This document shows positions 1-6,761 of a stretch of 8,318 nucleotides of DNA, piece by piece. A program made the translations under genes and the position numbers. The stretch comes from an uncultured Ruminococcus sp. GTDB taxonomy: Bacteria; Bacillota; Clostridia; Oscillospirales; Ruminococcaceae. A model generated the notes under the pieces. That model saw only the letters and a list, made by a program, of their open reading frames with translations. It searched no databases and was not told where the DNA came from. The stretch lies in assembly GCA_902464115.1 (NCBI GenBank), contig CABQIF010000093.1, forward strand, positions 1 through 8,318, in the 5' to 3' direction. How positions within the stretch are numbered: position 1 is the first letter of the stretch; each line of letters starts with the position of its first letter.

Positions 1-1120
1 ATAAAATGGAATCTGCAAGCACATCATAAACCTGCTGCATCACCACATCTTCTGCAAAAACCGTTTCGACTCGTTTCTTTGCAGCTGCTCCGTACCTGCT
101 CCGCAAATCCGCATCCGATACCAGCGTTTGCATCGCCTTTGCCAGAGCAGTTTCCGATTCCGGCGGAACAGTCAGTCCTGTTTCTCCATCTAAGCTGACA
201 TGTGGCACACCGGTCGGCAAAGCGGTATTGATGACAGGCTTTCCATAAACCATCGCCTCCAACTGCACCAGTCCGAATGCTTCGCTGTTTGCCACGGATG
301 GCAACACCAGAAAATCACATTCCTGCAAGGCTGCCCGTAAATCTGCATCGGACAGGCTGCCGAGAAAATGCACCGTGTCCATACCTTCTGCCATCTGCTG
401 CAAGGTATCCTGTAGCTTTCCGCTGCCAATCAGAAACAATTCACAATTCTGTACCTGCTGCATTGCTTTCAGCAAAACCGTTACGCCCTTATAGTAGACC
501 AGCCGCCCTACAAACAACGCCTTGACGGCTTTCGGGTGATTGGAATGCGGCTGTAAAACCGGATACGCTGAAGCTGCCCGATAGGCTGCAATGTCAATGC
601 CATAGGGAATCACCTTGCACTTTTCCCGAACGGCTGGGAGAAATACAGAACTGTCAATATGTCCTTGTGTTGCGGTTAAAATACAATCTGCTCGCCGGAG
701 CAGCCACCGCAGCAACGGTGCATAAAACCGCAACAAGGTCTTCTGCTTGATGACATCGCTATGCCATGCCAACACGACCCGTCCTCGATAGCCGGAGAGC
801 AAGCATGCCAAATCCGCCAAAGGAAACGGCATGTGAATCATCACCACATCCGCTTGTTTGGCGTACTTCCGAAAATAGCGGAGAAACGAACCGGAGAGCG
901 GACAAGAAAAATATGTCCCAATGCTTCCGGCTCGCAGCACTGGAACACCCTCGATGGTTTCCCGTGCCGTTTTGCCCTTTTCCTGACAGACCAAAACCTG
1001 TACCTCTGCGGAAAACTGCGTCTGAAAACAGCGTGCATACTGCCGTACCAGCGTTTCAATGCCGCCGATATGCGGCGGATAAGCCTTGTTTACCAGTAAA
1101 ATCCGAAGCGGTCTGCTCAT
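1..1120 (-). CDS. GT4-family glycosyltransferase, WbpZ/WfcD-like (3' end cut by window)
   Basis: Probably transfers a sugar from a nucleotide donor (GDP-mannose or a GDP-deoxyhexose) to a lipid-linked glycan on the cytoplasmic face of the membrane. The reading frame starts at ATG 1118-1120 and stays open for 373 codons to the window edge. Since GT4 enzymes are usually 370-400 residues, only the extreme C-terminus is missing. It shows a two-lobed GT-B layout. The N-terminal acceptor lobe has the PPHIGGIETLV glycine motif (residues 15-25) and WHSD (119-122). The donor lobe has VIPYGID (170-176), FVGRLVYYKG (203-212) and the retaining-GT4 E-x7-E signature at E280 and E288 (NSEAFGLVQLEAM). The start overlaps the stop of the preceding gene as ATGA, and AGGAGG lies 10 bases upstream, so translation is probably coupled. 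The segment around HMPFPLADL and WHSDVIKQK recalls D-rhamnosyltransferase WbpZ relatives. That is recall, not a search; donor and linkage are unknown. Confidence 0.9.
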   Translation of the reverse strand, partial: MSRPLRILLVNKAYPPHIGGIETLVRQYARCFQTQFSAEVQVLVCQEKGKTARETIEGVPVLRAGSIGTYFSCPLSGSFLRYFRKYAKQADVVMIHMPFPLADLACLLSGYRGRVVLAWHSDVIKQKTLLRFYAPLLRWLLRRADCILTATQGHIDSSVFLPAVREKCKVIPYGIDIAAYRAASAYPVLQPHSNHPKAVKALFVGRLVYYKGVTVLLKAMQQVQNCELFLIGSGKLQDTLQQMAEGMDTVHFLGSLSDADLRAALQECDFLVLPSVANSEAFGLVQLEAMVYGKPVINTALPTGVPHVSLDGETGLTVPPESETALAKAMQTLVSDADLRSRYGAAAKKRVETVFAEDVVMQQVYDVLADSIL

Positions 1121-2277
1121 CGTGTCAGTGCCTCCTGATAAACATTATACAAGGCAGCTGCCGCATTTTCCCATGAAAACATTGCTGCTCGCCGCAAGCC
1201 CTCTTTTTGCAGCCGTTCCCGCAGTGCTGCATCCAAGAATAACTTCTCCAGTCCCTGTGCAATGTCTTCGGTATGATGTGGGTCAACAATTACAGCGGCA
1301 TCGCCTACCACTTCCGGCAGGGAGGCTGCCCGTGTTGTCAAGACTGGTGTTCCGCACGCCATTGCCTCCAGCGGCGGCATCCCAAAGCCCTCATAAACAG
1401 AGGGGAACACAAATGCCATTGCTCCGCACAACAGCGGCTGCACATCTTCTTCTGGTACATATTCGGTAAATAACACATCGTCCTCTAAATGCAGTGTCTG
1501 CACCAACTGATAAATGTGATTATTCCGCCAGCCATAACCGCCAGCTAGCACCAGCTGCGGTGCATCCGGATGCTGCTGCTTTAGGAGAGCGTACGCCCGA
1601 ATCAGGCGGTCTAAGTTCTTTCGAGGCTCTAATGTTCCCAGATAGAGAAAATAGTTTGCCTGTAGATGCATCCGCCGTTTCAGCTCTTCGATTGCCGGAG
1701 CGGCTGCCGGCGGCATCGGAGAAAACCGCAGCTTATCCACACCGCAGGGCACAACCCGAATCCGTTCTTCGGTCGCTGGAAAATACCGGATGATTTCCGT
1801 TTTGGAAAATTCCGAGTCGGTCACAATCAAATCTGCCCGATGCAGCGAACGCTGCAAGCCGGATTCCAACATGAAGCGTGTCCGTCCCCGTACGGTTTCC
1901 GGAAACGTCTTATAAACCATATCATGCACAGTCACAATTCGCTTTCCAGCAACCCCCGGCGGAATGATATAATTGAAAAAATGCGTAATATCGGCATCTT
2001 TTCCAAAAAATGCACGGTACGGCAGCGGAATTGCCGTGGTCATCAGGCGGTACAGATAACCGGAAAAATGTCCCTGTCGAACGCTGACATTTCGCTGGTG
2101 TTCATAGTATTGCAACCGTTTCCGTTTTTCTGCCCCATCGCCTTTGTCAAAAAACTGTAGGACATACTGCTCTTCCGGATGCAGCATCATCATTGCCTGT
2201 ATTTGTCCGGCTTCGCAGTATCCAATTCCAGTCATGCGACTGCTGACCAAGGGCAGTGCATCCAAGGCAATCCGCAT
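1117..2277 (-). CDS. GT4-family glycosyltransferase, mannosyl/rhamnosyltransferase-like
   Basis: A complete 386-residue GT4 glycosyltransferase, expected to be soluble or peripheral at the inner face of the membrane and to extend the lipid-linked polysaccharide. The N-terminal lobe carries TVHDM (116-120) and the SEFSK segment (155-159). The donor lobe carries VVPCGVD (175-181), YLGTLEPRKNL (212-222) and the E-x7-E signature at E296 and E304 (YEGFGMPPLEAMACGTPV). The TLEPRKN form is typical of the GT4 branch that includes mannosyltransferases such as WbpY, MtfB and WbdB, which commonly sit beside GDP-mannose pathway genes. The ATG at 2275-2277 is preceded by AGGAGG with a 7-base gap, which fixes the start. 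It lies 30 bases after gmd, and its TGA overlaps the ATG of the next GT4 gene. The N-terminal glycine motif is less canonical than in its neighbour. Family assignment is firm; donor and linkage are inference. Confidence 0.93.
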   Translation of the reverse strand: MRIALDALPLVSSRMTGIGYCEAGQIQAMMMLHPEEQYVLQFFDKGDGAEKRKRLQYYEHQRNVSVRQGHFSGYLYRLMTTAIPLPYRAFFGKDADITHFFNYIIPPGVAGKRIVTVHDMVYKTFPETVRGRTRFMLESGLQRSLHRADLIVTDSEFSKTEIIRYFPATEERIRVVPCGVDKLRFSPMPPAAAPAIEELKRRMHLQANYFLYLGTLEPRKNLDRLIRAYALLKQQHPDAPQLVLAGGYGWRNNHIYQLVQTLHLEDDVLFTEYVPEEDVQPLLCGAMAFVFPSVYEGFGMPPLEAMACGTPVLTTRAASLPEVVGDAAVIVDPHHTEDIAQGLEKLFLDAALRERLQKEGLRRAAMFSWENAAAALYNVYQEALTR

Positions 2278-2307
2278 GCCGTTCCCTCCTTTTTCTGCAA
2301 AATGGAT

Positions 2308-3330
2308 TTACTGTACTTCTTTTTTTGCCAGTTCCAAGTCATGGCGAACCATCCGTTCTACCAGTTCCTTGAATGAAATTTCCCGCTTCCAGCCGAGTTT
2401 CTCCTCTGCCTTTGCCGGATTGCCCAACAAGACTTGTACTTCTGCCGGACGGAAGAACTGCGGATTGATGGTGACAACGGTCTTGCCCGTCTTACGATCC
2501 ACACCAATTTCATCGGTACCGCTGCCCTGCCATGCAATTTCAATGCCCACATGTGCGAAAGCAATCTCCACGAATTCCCGAACGGTACGGGTTTCATTGG
2601 TTGCAATGACATAATCATCTGGTGCATCCTGCTGGAGCATCAGCCACATTGCACGGACATAGTCCTTAGAGTGACCCCAGTCCCGTTTTGCATCCAGATT
2701 GCCCAATTCTACATGGTCTTGCAAACCCAGAGAAATCCGAGCAGCTGCAGTGGTAATCTTTCTGGTGACAAATTCCAGCCCTCTGCGTTCCGATTCATGG
2801 TTGAACAGGATACCGGAGCAGGCAAACAAGTTGAAACTTTCCCGATAGTTCTTGGTAATCCAGTGACCATACAGCTTTGCAACGCCATACGGGCTTCTCG
2901 GATAGAACGGAGTCTTTTCTGTCTGCGGCATTTCCTGCACCAGACCGAACATTTCAGAAGTCGATGCCTGATAGAACCGGCAAGACGGCTTTACAAACTT
3001 GATTGCTTCCAGCATCTTTGTAACGCCCAGTGCGTCAATTTCAGCGGTTGCCATCGGCTGTTCCCAGCTGGTTGCAACAAAAGACTGTGCTGCCAGATTA
3101 TAAACTTCATCTGCCTGTGAAATCTGCATCGCACGAATCAGAGAAATTTCATCGGTCATGTCCGCATAGATAAAATGAATTTTTTCCTTGATGTGATCCA
3201 CGTTGCCGTAATCAACGACACTCTTTCTCCGCATCAGTCCATATACTTCATAGCCCTTTTCCAGCAGCAATTCTGCCAAATAAGAACCATCCTGTCCCGT
3301 AATTCCAGTAATCAATGCATGTTTGCTCAT
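2308..3330 (-). CDS. gmd: GDP-mannose 4,6-dehydratase
   Basis: Converts GDP-D-mannose to GDP-4-keto-6-deoxy-D-mannose using bound NADP(H). This is the branch-point intermediate for GDP-L-fucose, GDP-D-rhamnose and GDP-perosamine. The 340-residue protein matches the usual length of the family. It belongs to the extended SDR superfamily: the nucleotide-binding loop TGITGQDGSYL is at residues 8-18, and NLAAQS is at 78-83. The catalytic set is visible as T124 and E126 in QASTSEMFG, with Y148 and K152 in SPYGVAK. The 22-residue distance from E126 to Y148 equals that of E. coli Gmd (E134 to Y156). NHESERRG (177-184) and KRDWGHSKDYV (215-225) are further Gmd hallmarks for substrate and tetramer contacts. 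ATG 3328-3330 has AGGAGG 11 bases upstream. It follows manC by 56 bases with no hairpin between, so both are co-transcribed. manC supplies its substrate. No reductase or epimerase for the next step is in view. Confidence 0.97.
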   Translation of the reverse strand: MSKHALITGITGQDGSYLAELLLEKGYEVYGLMRRKSVVDYGNVDHIKEKIHFIYADMTDEISLIRAMQISQADEVYNLAAQSFVATSWEQPMATAEIDALGVTKMLEAIKFVKPSCRFYQASTSEMFGLVQEMPQTEKTPFYPRSPYGVAKLYGHWITKNYRESFNLFACSGILFNHESERRGLEFVTRKITTAAARISLGLQDHVELGNLDAKRDWGHSKDYVRAMWLMLQQDAPDDYVIATNETRTVREFVEIAFAHVGIEIAWQGSGTDEIGVDRKTGKTVVTINPQFFRPAEVQVLLGNPAKAEEKLGWKREISFKELVERMVRHDLELAKKEVQ

Positions 3331-3386
3331 TGTTTTTATTTCCTCCTACTTCTACCTTTTTACCATCTATTTATTCTTGGTTGTCT

Positions 3387-4463
3387 TTATAACAATGCGT
3401 CCCGATTGCAAATTCGCAGGTTTTCAATGACCTTTTTCACGTCTTGCGTGCTGTCCTTTGCACAAATCAAGGTTGCATCTTCGGTATCAATCACAATCAG
3501 ATTTTCCACTCCAACGGCTGCAATCAGTTTTTTCTGTCCGCAGATAATACTTCTCTGCGTGTTGACGGTAATGACATCGCCCTCAATATAGTTACCATAA
3601 TCATTCGTCTTATTGATGCGTTCCATCGCCAGCCAGTTTCCAACATCATCCCAGCCAAAGCTGCCCGGCACGGTGAAAATCTGGTCTGCCTTTTCCATGA
3701 TGCCATAGTCTACAGATTCGCTCGGGAATCCCTCATAGACCCGTTCCAAGGTGTCTGAAAAGGCATCTGTTCCATCTGCTGCGGCAATCTCCATCGAGCC
3801 AGCGTAAACTGTCGGCAGGAACTGTTCCAGATTGTGCAGAATCGTGCTGCTCTTCCAGACAAACATCCCACTATTCCAAAGATAGCAATGGGCTGCCAGA
3901 TATTCCTTTGCGGTGTCCAAATCCGGTTTTTCTACAAACTTTTCCACTGGATAAACGCCCGGCATATGGGATTCTGAACGGTTTGCAAAGCGAATATACC
4001 CATATCCCGTTTCCGGATACGTTGGCGGAATACCAATGGTAACGAGCCGCTCGCCCTGCTCTGCAACGGCGATTGCCTGCCGCAATGTATCCACATACAG
4101 GGATTCATAGCGAATCAAATGGTCAGACGGCAATACCAGCATCATGGCTTCACCGCAGCGTTTTTGAATGACCGCCGCTGCCAGTCCAATACAAGGTGCT
4201 GTATTCCGGCTGCATGGTTCAGGCAGGATGTTTTCTGCTGGCAGTTCCGGCAGCTGTTCCTGCACAAGGGCAGCATACCGCTGATTGGTGACTACATAAA
4301 TGGCATCCATCTCCAGCAAGGGCTTCAGACGGTTGACCGTCTTTTGCAGCATGGTTTCCTTGTCCGCTGTCAGGGAAAGGAATTGTTTTGGTTTTGCCGT
4401 GCGGCTGCGTGGCCAGAAGCGTTCGCCCCGTCCACCTGCCATAATAACAGCAGTCAATTTCAT
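3387..4463 (-). CDS. manC: Mannose-1-phosphate guanylyltransferase (GDP-mannose pyrophosphorylase), short form
   Basis: Joins mannose-1-phosphate and GTP to give GDP-mannose and pyrophosphate in the cytosol, feeding gmd downstream and possibly the GT4 enzymes directly. The 358-residue protein contains the nucleotidyltransferase domain with the signature GGRGERFWPRSR (10-21), then EPCSRNTAP (82-90), PSDH (112-115), ETGYGYI (151-157), KFVEKPD (175-181), WNSGMFVW (196-203) and WDDVGNW (271-277). A short beta-helix-like tail with CAKDSTQDVKKVI (334-346) follows. The roughly 470-480-residue bifunctional relatives carry an extra C-terminal cupin with phosphomannose isomerase activity. That domain is absent here, so fructose-6-phosphate to mannose-6-phosphate conversion must be encoded elsewhere. 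The ATG at 4461-4463 overlaps the TGA of the preceding sugar transferase as ATGA, and AAGGAGA lies 10 bases upstream, inside that gene. Confidence 0.95.
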   Translation of the reverse strand: MKLTAVIMAGGRGERFWPRSRTAKPKQFLSLTADKETMLQKTVNRLKPLLEMDAIYVVTNQRYAALVQEQLPELPAENILPEPCSRNTAPCIGLAAAVIQKRCGEAMMLVLPSDHLIRYESLYVDTLRQAIAVAEQGERLVTIGIPPTYPETGYGYIRFANRSESHMPGVYPVEKFVEKPDLDTAKEYLAAHCYLWNSGMFVWKSSTILHNLEQFLPTVYAGSMEIAAADGTDAFSDTLERVYEGFPSESVDYGIMEKADQIFTVPGSFGWDDVGNWLAMERINKTNDYGNYIEGDVITVNTQRSIICGQKKLIAAVGVENLIVIDTEDATLICAKDSTQDVKKVIENLRICNRDALL

Positions 4464-5899
4464 GATGATTTGTTCTCCTTTTTTTCTTCGGAAGCAGCTG
4501 CCTCCGGTTCTGCCACGTGTTTTTGTACGGGAATATGGGTCTGCTCGTGCAGTTCCTCGTTCGACTCTCCCGGAAAAAGTGCCGTCTTGATGGTCATCAG
4601 CAAAATCTGCAGATCCAGCAGCAGGGAATATTTTTCAATATACATCAAGTCCATTTTCAGCTTGTCATATGGGGTCGTATCATACAGCCCGATGACCTGT
4701 GCATATCCCGTCAAGCCTGCCTTTACCCGCAGGCGAAATGCAAATTCCGGCATCTCTTCTTCGTATTTTTCTGCCAGTTCCGGCCGTTCTGGTCTTGGCC
4801 CGACCACTGCCATATCACCCTTGAAGATATTCCAGAGCTGCGGCAGCTCATCCAGCCGACATTTTCGAAGCACTCTGCCCACACGAGTGATGCGGTCATC
4901 CTCACTTTTTGCCAGCTGTGGACCATGTTCTTCAGCATTGCAGACCATGCTGCGAAATTTGTAAACATAGAACGGTTTGCCGTTGTACGTCAAACGTTTC
5001 TGCCGATAGAGCACCGGCCCGCCATCATCCAGTTTAATGGCAATACAGACCCCAATACTCACCAGCAGTACCGGCACTGCTAAAATCAGCGAAAATGCCA
5101 AATCAAACAGCCGCTTTACAAACCGCTGTTCCAGCCGCAAGCCACTGTTTCGACAGAGCACCAACGGCGTATCAAACAAGCGGATTTCTTCGCCGCCTCG
5201 GATGATAATATCTGAAATCTTCGGAACAAGATAAGTTCGCATCTGCCGGGAGAAACAGTATTTCAAAAGGTCGTTTCGCAGCTGCCCCGGCACATCACAG
5301 AGAATTACGCCTTCATAGTTTGCAATCGTTTCCACAATGGCGGATTTTTCCTGATGGCTATCCACACAAGCACAAATCATATATTTTTCCACACGCTGGC
5401 TCATTTTCAACACCAGTTCTGCGGCGGCTCGGTCACCATAGACGACAACCAGCCGCCTTGGGGGGTAAAGTTGAAAATAGAACTTATTGCAGAAAAAAAT
5501 CCACAGCAGCAAGATAATCAAGTCAATGCCCATTAAAATTACAAACGGCAAGAGCCTTGCAAAATGTCGGCTGATGAGGCTGACTTGTAAATATGTCACC
5601 AAATTCACGCAAAACATGGAAAGCATCTGACTATAAAACGAATCACTTCGCTTTAAATAGCCCACTTTCAGCCCACCAAATGCCTTTCCAAATAACAATA
5701 CTAAGACGGCATATAATAAAATCATGACCCAGTTGCCACGCCGATAAAACGGCAACAGTAAAAAATCGCTATAAAAACGATACCAAATAAATGCGAAGCA
5801 GCCCGTCAAGGCTGCCAGTAAAACGCCAATCGAGCAAAAGGAAAAAACGCCACGATATTGATCACGATTTTCCACAAATGCTTTCTTTTTTTGGCACAT
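4460..5899 (-). CDS. Polyprenyl-phosphate glycosyl-1-phosphate transferase (initiating sugar transferase, PHPT family)
   Basis: First gene of the polysaccharide operon. It should start repeat-unit or chain synthesis by moving a sugar-1-phosphate from a UDP-sugar to undecaprenyl phosphate. The 479-residue protein has an N-terminal membrane part with hydrophobic segments near residues 22-40, 57-73, 93-110 and 116-137. A cytosolic Rossmann-like region follows (about 148-250, starting RLVVVYGDRAAAELV). The C-terminal bacterial sugar transferase domain begins with a membrane hairpin near 265-289. Its hallmarks are KLDDGGPVLYRQKR (289-302), YKFRSMV (313-319), the acidic pair D350-E351 in RLDELPQLWN, VGPRPERPE (366-374) and KAGLTGYAQV (393-402). 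Overall architecture matches WbaP/WcaJ-like enzymes, so the first sugar could be glucose, galactose or another; sequence alone does not tell. A charged, disordered-looking tail (about 445-479) is extra. The start ATG follows AGGTGG by 10 bases and lies about 36 bases from the predicted transcription start. Confidence 0.93.
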   Translation of the reverse strand: MCQKKKAFVENRDQYRGVFSFCSIGVLLAALTGCFAFIWYRFYSDFLLLPFYRRGNWVMILLYAVLVLLFGKAFGGLKVGYLKRSDSFYSQMLSMFCVNLVTYLQVSLISRHFARLLPFVILMGIDLIILLLWIFFCNKFYFQLYPPRRLVVVYGDRAAAELVLKMSQRVEKYMICACVDSHQEKSAIVETIANYEGVILCDVPGQLRNDLLKYCFSRQMRTYLVPKISDIIIRGGEEIRLFDTPLVLCRNSGLRLEQRFVKRLFDLAFSLILAVPVLLVSIGVCIAIKLDDGGPVLYRQKRLTYNGKPFYVYKFRSMVCNAEEHGPQLAKSEDDRITRVGRVLRKCRLDELPQLWNIFKGDMAVVGPRPERPELAEKYEEEMPEFAFRLRVKAGLTGYAQVIGLYDTTPYDKLKMDLMYIEKYSLLLDLQILLMTIKTALFPGESNEELHEQTHIPVQKHVAEPEAAASEEKKENKSS

Positions 5900-5906
5900 A
5901 TGGGAT

Positions 5907-5919
5907 TCACCACCTGTCG
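5907..5919. repeat. 13-base direct repeat, copy 1 (ribosome site of sugar transferase gene)
   Basis: TCACCACCTGTCG occurs here and again, identically and in the same orientation, at 6247-6259. On the minus strand this copy reads CGACAGGTGGTGA and includes the AGGTGG ribosome site of the sugar transferase gene. The repeat is visible; any function is unknown. Confidence 0.5.
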
Positions 5920-5941
5920 GTCATTCCAAAATAACAACACT

Positions 5942-5970
5942 ATTATAACAAAGCAGGGGGGCAGTGTCAA
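5942..5970 (-). promoter_or_regulatory. Consensus SigA (sigma-70) promoter of the polysaccharide operon
   Basis: On the minus strand TTGACA (5965-5970) and TATAAT (5942-5947) are both perfect matches to the housekeeping consensus, separated by exactly 17 bases (5948-5964). Transcription should start near 5935 and leave a leader of about 36 bases before the sugar transferase ATG. The spacer includes a run of six C on the minus strand. No ECF-type -35/-10 pair is evident, so expression is expected to be by housekeeping RNA polymerase. Confidence 0.88.
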
Positions 5971-6032
5971 GCATTTCCGAAATTTTCACCATCTTCTCAC
6001 AATGCAAAACCCGTCAAAATCTGTCATTTCTG

Positions 6033-6074
6033 AAAAAAAGAGAAACAGAACCGCTTGCACGATCCTGCTTCTCT
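6033..6074 (-). terminator. Intrinsic terminator ending the sigma-factor operon
   Basis: On the minus strand AGAGAAGCAGGA (6074-6063) can pair over 12 positions, two of them G-U, with TTCTGTTTCTCT (6050-6039). The loop is 12 bases, and a run of seven T (6039-6033) follows directly. Four more weak pairs can extend the base of the stem into the T run. The stem and U tract are in the right order only for minus-strand transcripts. It separates the sigma-factor unit from the polysaccharide promoter just downstream. Confidence 0.82.
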
Positions 6075-6116
6075 CTTTCCAATGAACCAATAGTCAATTA
6101 GCGATTTGTTTTGATC

Positions 6117-6168
6117 CACAGTCAGTCATTTCACAGAGTCCGACCGGTCAGCAGAGGGCTGACTGTGA
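6117..6168 (-). other. Structured noncoding segment with mutually exclusive hairpins (possible ncRNA or 3' UTR element)
   Basis: Two incompatible folds are visible. In fold A a perfect 9-base inverted repeat pairs 6117-6125 (CACAGTCAG) with 6159-6167 (CTGACTGTG). In fold B a perfect 6-base hairpin pairs 6147-6152 with 6158-6163 around a 5-base loop, stacked on a 5-base stem of 6131-6135 with 6164-6168. GACCGGTC (6142-6149) is a further palindrome. The segment lies between the stop of the 152-residue protein and the terminator, so it would be at the 3' end of that transcript or part of a small RNA. I match it to no known RNA family. The pairing is seen; a role is inference. Confidence 0.4.
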
Positions 6169-6230
6169 TTTACCTCGTGTCAGCGTGGGGGATACCGATT
6201 TCTCACCGCCCGCCACTACCGTTCACGTTC

Positions 6231-6689
6231 TTATTTGCAATTTCTCTCACCACCTGTCGTGGTGGGAAAATTCTTGCTGTGATTCGTTGAACGCAGCCAC
6301 CGAAGAATCATACGGATCCGCTGCGGCTGTAAGTAATTTTTGACGGTATGCAAAAATGTAATCATCGGGGAAACCGTTACCTTTACATCCTGCTGATGAG
6401 AAGGCACTTGCCCAACCAATACATTATCCACTTCCGGACACTGCAGCAGTGTACTGCAAAGTTCCATCACGGCTTCTTTTGTCCAAACCGAATCGGAATC
6501 CGAAACTGAAAAATCATACCGCTGTGGTGATACCCGTCGGCAAACCAGCCAAAGAGCAGCAGATTGTTCTTCTGAATGAAACGAACAATTTTGTGTTGCA
6601 AGATGACTCTTCATGATGTTTGCCATATAGGAATCCCCCGCCGTCTGCGGTGTCTTTACCGTCACCATAATCCAATTTGGTGTACTCAT
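6231..6689 (-). CDS. Hypothetical protein, 152 residues
   Basis: I do not recognise this protein. The frame opens at ATG 6687-6689, preceded by AGAGGTAGG with a 7-base gap, and ends at TAA 6231-6233. It has no signal peptide or membrane segment and looks soluble. Possible beta strands (NWIMVTVK near 5-12, ALWLVCRRV near 45-53, YDFSVSD near 58-64, NVLVGQV near 89-95) alternate with helix-forming stretches (about 70-83 and 109-134). This suggests a small alpha/beta fold. Cysteines at 35, 50, 78, 84 and 151 form no clear metal motif. The C-terminus (about 135-152) is polar and probably disordered. It lies 72 bases after the anti-sigma-like gene with no strong terminator between, and upstream of the operon terminator, so it is probably the third gene of the sigma unit. 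Codon-level support is weak, and a chance frame is possible, but the ribosome site and placement favour a real gene. Confidence 0.6.
   Translation of the reverse strand: MSTPNWIMVTVKTPQTAGDSYMANIMKSHLATQNCSFHSEEQSAALWLVCRRVSPQRYDFSVSDSDSVWTKEAVMELCSTLLQCPEVDNVLVGQVPSHQQDVKVTVSPMITFLHTVKNYLQPQRIRMILRWLRSTNHSKNFPTTTGGERNCK
6247..6264. repeat. 13-base direct repeat, copy 2, within a 6-base-pair hairpin
   Basis: TCACCACCTGTCG (6247-6259) repeats the sequence at 5907-5919. Here it overlaps a perfect inverted repeat: CACCAC (6248-6253) pairs with GTGGTG (6259-6264) around the loop CTGTC. It lies in the last codons of the 152-residue protein gene. Confidence 0.5.
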
Positions 6690-6761
6690 CGTTTTTCCTA
6701 CCTCTTATTCCTGATTTCTGCAAAAAATCATGTAATGTTGTTTATCGTTCATTCGACAAAC

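Larger units (their letters stand above)
5900..6230. other. Intergenic region between the two operons (331 bases)
   Basis: This stretch holds no gene I can support. From right to left, in the direction of transcription, it contains a structured segment (about 6117-6168), an intrinsic terminator (6033-6074), an AT-rich spacer, a consensus promoter (5942-5970) and a 5' leader of roughly 36 bases. The leader carries the ribosome site of the sugar transferase gene. A short plus-strand frame covering 5858-6085 exists, but it has no ribosome site and crosses the promoter and terminator, so I regard it as chance. Confidence 0.75.

Noticed and set aside
4119..4964. Long plus-strand open frame (281 codons) across the manC/sugar transferase junction
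   Set aside because: It lies antisense to two strongly recognisable genes, has no fitting ribosome site, and its translation is Ser/Cys-rich without any domain. It is a shadow of the coding bias on the other strand.
5858..6085. Plus-strand frame of 75 codons over the intergenic region
   Set aside because: No ribosome site, and it runs through a consensus minus-strand promoter and a terminator; the product resembles nothing.
6090..6690. A decayed IS605/TnpB-type element with its guide-like RNA
   Set aside because: The small protein plus structured 3' segment suggested this, but the protein shows no TnpB, TnpA or RuvC motifs and no element ends are visible.
6514..6723. Minus-strand frame of 69 codons overlapping the 152-residue protein
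   Set aside because: It has no good ribosome site, unlike the frame starting at 6689, and it overlaps that frame almost entirely in another phase.
6690..6761. Possible promoter or terminator between the anti-sigma-like gene and the 152-residue protein gene
   Set aside because: The only -35/-10 candidates match poorly, and the inverted repeats there (GTTT-TCG/CGA-AAAC and TGATTT/AAATCA) are short and AT-rich, so I treat the genes as one transcript.
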